Assembly: GCA_900541285.1 (NCBI GenBank)
Contig: UQJA01000109.1
Coordinates: 1-6,360, forward strand
Direction of reading: 5' to 3'
Length of the DNA stretch: 6,360 nt
DNA from: an uncultured Collinsella sp.
Lineage (GTDB): Bacteria; Actinomycetota; Coriobacteriia; Coriobacteriales; Coriobacteriaceae
Positions 4,259 through 6,360 of this stretch are shown here, one piece after another. A program made the position numbers and the translations under genes. Every line of letters begins with the position of its first letter. Position 1 is the stretch's first letter. Under the pieces are notes generated by a model. It saw nothing but the letters and a program-made list of their open reading frames with translations, did no database searches and was not told where the DNA came from.

Positions 4259-4936
4259 CTACCGTCCGCGCAACGCCTTGAGCTTGGCCAGGGCATCGGG
4301 GCTCAGGCGACTGCCCAGGGTCATCTTGATCTGCGGGGCCTCCTCTGCCTCGTGAACGTCGTTATCGATCTGTTTGATCTCGTCCACCAGCATACGGCTC
4401 GAGATGCGCGTGACGCCCTTGCCCATGACAACGGCCTGGATCGTGCCGTCGCTCGATACCACGGAGCACGCGCGGCCTTCCTCGCGTGCCTCGATGCAGA
4501 GCTTCTGCACCACGGTATCGGCAGAGACGCCCGTCGGCGAAAACTCGATGCGCACACCGCGGGCCGGCAGGTTGGGGCGCTCGCTGGAGATATTGCCCGC
4601 GCCGTCAAATACGATCACAACCTCGTAGCGGCCCTGGGCAAACGCAGCTACGTCATTAATGAGCGCCGTGCGCGCCATATCGTGAACGTCGCTGGAATAC
4701 GGATCGTCAGAATGGTCGTACACGAGCTTTTCGTAGCGCGGCGTGCAGTGGATCACGTTGTAACCGTCGACCACCAGCAGCTCGGGCTTGTTGGAGTGCA
4801 CCGTCGAGACCGGGTCGGCGATGGCCTGCGCAAACGCATTGCCGCCCACGCCATAGGTCGCGGCCGAAACAATCGGCTTGGCCGAACCCTCGCCAAAGCG
4901 CTTGGCCTTGGACTTGGCACGGTTCTTTTTGGACAT
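4259..4936 (-). CDS. yacP: NYN (PIN-like) domain endoribonuclease, YacP/Rae1 family
   Basis: The 225-residue protein has a basic N-terminal tail (residues 1-20) and then a PIN-like NYN domain. The conserved acidic residues sit in LLVVDGYNVI (Asp57, Asn60), VVIVFDGAG (Asp111), GVSADTVVQ (Asp140) and VVSSDGTIQ (Asp163). This is the arrangement that binds catalytic metal in the family. In Bacillus subtilis the homologue Rae1 is a ribosome-associated endonuclease that cleaves mRNA in the A site. The length is somewhat above that of the B. subtilis protein because of the N-terminal extension (about 50 residues before the first strand) and an acidic linker near 195-200. The gene follows rlmB by 3 nt, with its GGAGG inside the last codons of rlmB, so expression should be coupled. 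The cytoplasmic, ribosome-linked role fits the rRNA methylase neighbour. Confidence 0.9.
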   Translation of the reverse strand: MSKKNRAKSKAKRFGEGSAKPIVSAATYGVGGNAFAQAIADPVSTVHSNKPELLVVDGYNVIHCTPRYEKLVYDHSDDPYSSDVHDMARTALINDVAAFAQGRYEVVIVFDGAGNISSERPNLPARGVRIEFSPTGVSADTVVQKLCIEAREEGRACSVVSSDGTIQAVVMGKGVTRISSRMLVDEIKQIDNDVHEAEEAPQIKMTLGSRLSPDALAKLKALRGR

Positions 4937-4939
4937 GCG

Positions 4940-5857
4940 CTACTCCTCCCCCATGAGCTCGCCAGCGTTGCGGCGCAGCCACTCAAAGCACAGCGCCGTG
5001 GTCGCCTGGGCAACATTGAGGCTCTCGGTCATGCCGCGCTGGGGAAGCTTGGTCAAAAAGTCGCATTTCTCGAGCACCAGGCGCGAGATGCCGTCGCCCT
5101 CGGAGCCCATGACGAGCGCCACGCGGCCCTCGAAGGGAGCATCCCAGCAACTGCCTTCGGCGTACTCGGAGGCACCGCCCACCCAAAAGCCAGCGGCCTT
5201 AAGATCGTCGAGCGCACGGGCGATGTTGGGCACCTGCGCGATAGGCAGATGCATGACGGCGCCGGCTGAAGTCTTGTAGCTGCCCACGGTCACGCCGGCG
5301 GCGCGCTTGTTGGCAATGATGACGCCGGCCGCGCCCACAACCTCGGCGGAACGCACGATGGCACCAAAGTTGCCGTCGTCAGTCACATGGTCGAGCACGA
5401 CGACGAGCGCCGGTCCGTCACCCGCGCGGTCGAGGATGTCGGCGACATCGGCGTAAGGGAAGTTGCCAACCTCGAGCGCGATGCCCTGGTGAGCGCCATG
5501 GCTCGACAGTGCGTCGAGCTGCGCGCGCGGCACATACTTAATGCGGACGCCCGCAGCGTTGAGGTCGTCGACCAGGCGCGACAAGGCGGCATCGCGCTCC
5601 CCGCCCTCGGCAATGAGCGCGCACTTGATGGGAAAACCGGTGCGCAGCGCCTCGGCAGCAGCACGGCGACCTTCGATAAACTCGCCCTTGGGAGCCTGAA
5701 CGTTGTCGCGGTTGCGGTCGCGCTGTGGACGCGCAGCCTGAGCCTGGGAGCGGTCGCGCTGACCCTTGGGAGCGGCAGCACGGTCATTGCGGCGAATCGG
5801 ACGCGAGCCAGAAGCAGCCTGCTTGCCACGCGGCGAACGTTTGCGATTGTCGGCCAT
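4940..5857 (-). CDS. rlmB: 23S rRNA (guanosine-2'-O-)-methyltransferase, SpoU/TrmH family
   Basis: The enzyme transfers a methyl group from S-adenosylmethionine to a ribose 2'-OH in 23S rRNA (G2251 in E. coli for RlmB). The start at 5857 (MADNRKRS) is chosen over the upstream frame start at 5896 because GGAGG lies 7 nt before it; the protein is then 305 residues. Residues 1-57 form an Arg/Gln/Ala-rich basic tail, probably for RNA binding. Residues 58-130 match the SpoU substrate-binding domain (EFIEGRRAAAEAL, SHGAHQGIALEV). Residues 150-300 are the knotted SPOUT catalytic domain with all three motifs: NFGAIVRSAE (163-172, Asn163 and Arg169), ALVMGSEGDGIS (247-258) and LPQRGMTESLNVAQA (271-285). 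It is the first gene of a pair with yacP and is separated from cysS by a terminator. The B. subtilis-type mrnC between cysS and rlmB is absent. Confidence 0.93.
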   Translation of the reverse strand: MADNRKRSPRGKQAASGSRPIRRNDRAAAPKGQRDRSQAQAARPQRDRNRDNVQAPKGEFIEGRRAAAEALRTGFPIKCALIAEGGERDAALSRLVDDLNAAGVRIKYVPRAQLDALSSHGAHQGIALEVGNFPYADVADILDRAGDGPALVVVLDHVTDDGNFGAIVRSAEVVGAAGVIIANKRAAGVTVGSYKTSAGAVMHLPIAQVPNIARALDDLKAAGFWVGGASEYAEGSCWDAPFEGRVALVMGSEGDGISRLVLEKCDFLTKLPQRGMTESLNVAQATTALCFEWLRRNAGELMGEE

Positions 5858-5863
5858 AAGGCG

Positions 5864-5872
5864 ACCTCCTTT
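5864..5872 (-). promoter_or_regulatory. Ribosome binding site fixing the rlmB start
   Basis: AAAGGAGGT on the minus strand lies close to the ATG at 5857, with GGAGG 7 nt away. This excludes the 13-residue in-frame extension (start at 5896), which would begin at the edge of the cysS terminator. Confidence 0.8.
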
Positions 5873-5893
5873 AAAAACAGTTTTCAAACGGGA

Positions 5894-5934
5894 CAAAAGA
5901 AACGACCGCTTAAGACGAATAGCCCAAGCGGTCG
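5894..5934 (-). terminator. Factor-independent terminator downstream of cysS
   Basis: On the minus strand CGACCGCTT (5926-5934) pairs with AAGCGGTCG (5903-5911), a perfect 9-bp stem, followed by TTTCTTTT. It would end the cysS transcript about 110 nt after its stop codon and leave rlmB-yacP to its own promoter or read-through. Only about 20 bp separate it from the rlmB ribosome binding site. Confidence 0.8.
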
Positions 5935-5938
5935 GTAC

Positions 5939-6038
5939 GGGTTTTCCAAGTGCCCGAGATTGCCGTGAAAGAGGAGCGACGCGTACTTGGGTACGCGAGC
6001 GACGGTTTGAACGGCAAGGTCGGGTGCTTGGGAAACCC
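5939..6038. repeat. 100-bp imperfect palindrome after cysS
   Basis: The outer arms at 5939-5957 and 6020-6038 are 19 nt each and pair at 16 positions. Inside, TTGCCGT (5960-5966) pairs perfectly with ACGGCAA (6011-6017). At the tip GCGTAC (5981-5986) and GTACGC (5991-5996) flank TTGG, with the heptamer GAGCGAC repeated directly on both sides (5974-5980 and 5997-6003). It starts 8 nt beyond the cysS stop. The size and nested arms suggest a REP- or MITE-like intergenic repeat or a structured 3' untranslated region; there is no T-tract. Confidence 0.75.
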
Positions 6039-6045
6039 GCGGGGA

Positions 6046-6360
6046 TTAGAGAGTCTTAATACGAGTGCCAGCGGCCGTATCCTCAATGGTGAGGCCCAGG
6101 TCCTTGAGCTGGTCGCGGATGGCGTCGGCCAGATCCCAGTTCTTGGCGGCACGGGCCTCGGCGCGGGCTTCGAGAATCTTGGCAGCAGCCTCGTCCACGT
6201 CGTCGCCCGTGTAGGCGACCAGACCGGCGGCAACACCCAGCAGACCCAGCGGCAGCTCGACCTTGGGCTCGGGGAGCTCAATACCAAACGTATCGAGCAG
6301 CTCGGCCAGCGTGTCGGCGGCGGCAAGCGCGGCGGCGGCCTCGCCGCAATAGGTACGGTG
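6046..6360 (-). CDS. cysS: Cysteinyl-tRNA synthetase, C-terminal part (5' end outside window)
   Basis: The last 104 residues of the protein are present in frame from the right edge to TAA at 6046-6048. The decisive signature is the C-terminal helical region typical of bacterial CysRS: ILEARAEARAAKNWDLADAI (62-81 of the visible part) followed by RDQLKDLGLTIEDTAAGTRI. In this family 'R..AR..K....AD.IR..L...GI...D...GT' lies next to the anticodon-binding domain. The enzyme charges tRNA-Cys with cysteine using ATP. The catalytic HIGH and KMSKS motifs and the zinc site lie outside the window. The segment before it (residues 1-55) is an Ala/Leu-rich linker. rlmB and yacP follow downstream, as in many Gram-positive genomes, but beyond a terminator. 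Confidence 0.93.
   Translation of the reverse strand, partial: HRTYCGEAAAALAAADTLAELLDTFGIELPEPKVELPLGLLGVAAGLVAYTGDDVDEAAAKILEARAEARAAKNWDLADAIRDQLKDLGLTIEDTAAGTRIKTL

Noticed and set aside
4352..5269. Plus-strand 305-residue open frame opposite yacP and rlmB
   Set aside because: It is an antisense shadow of two well-supported genes in GC-rich DNA; its translation is His/Arg/Ala-rich without domain signals.
5387..5968. Plus-strand 193-residue frame opposite rlmB
   Set aside because: It is an antisense shadow of the rlmB coding region and runs into the terminator and palindrome.
5910..6326. Minus-strand 138-residue frame at the right edge
   Set aside because: It is an out-of-frame shadow of cysS; the cysS frame carries the recognisable C-terminal signature and stops at 6046.

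Overview
The window appears to come from a gut actinobacterium of the class Coriobacteriia, most likely Collinsella or a close relative. This rests on the GC-rich codon use and on a core block on the minus strand at the right-hand side: cysS (3' part only), then rlmB (23S rRNA 2'-O-ribose methyltransferase), then yacP (NYN-domain RNase, Rae1 family), then a tRNA-Thr(UGU). The cysS-rlmB-yacP order is a well-known neighbourhood in Gram-positive bacteria. The genus is inferred from the general look of the proteins, not from any search.

Left of the tRNA-Thr terminator (below about 3910) the sequence changes character and looks like accessory DNA of at least two origins. Positions 1 to about 1110 are extremely GC-rich. 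They carry a minus-strand gene cluster of the kind found on conjugative or mobilisable elements: a DUF2958 protein, a DUF4313-like protein and the start of another reading frame that may be split from it by a frameshift. Upstream of the cluster lies a highly structured non-coding stretch. From about 1113 to 3860 the DNA is much richer in A and T. It holds a decayed tyrosine recombinase of the DNA-invertase type (1113-2016, plus strand), a small minus-strand operon (a helix-turn-helix protein and a hypothetical protein with a long palindrome inside it), and a divergent 396-residue protein with a C-terminal Cys/His metal-binding cluster. These end next to three 12-bp-spaced TTGCACA repeats and the tRNA-Thr terminator. 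The layout fits a genomic island inserted downstream of tRNA-Thr and later eroded, but no tRNA-derived duplication marking the far end is visible in the window.

On the core side, rlmB and yacP are tightly coupled (a 3-nt gap, with the yacP ribosome binding site inside the end of rlmB). They are separated from cysS by a factor-independent terminator and a 100-bp imperfect palindrome. Between yacP and tRNA-Thr lie an unusual set of three copies of an 11-nt motif arranged as mutually exclusive hairpins, a faint tRNA-like stretch, and a credible promoter for the tRNA.

No complete, clearly novel system can be shown from this window alone. The best candidates for a second look are the 396-residue cargo protein, the eroded recombinase locus and the alternative hairpins at 4119-4183.
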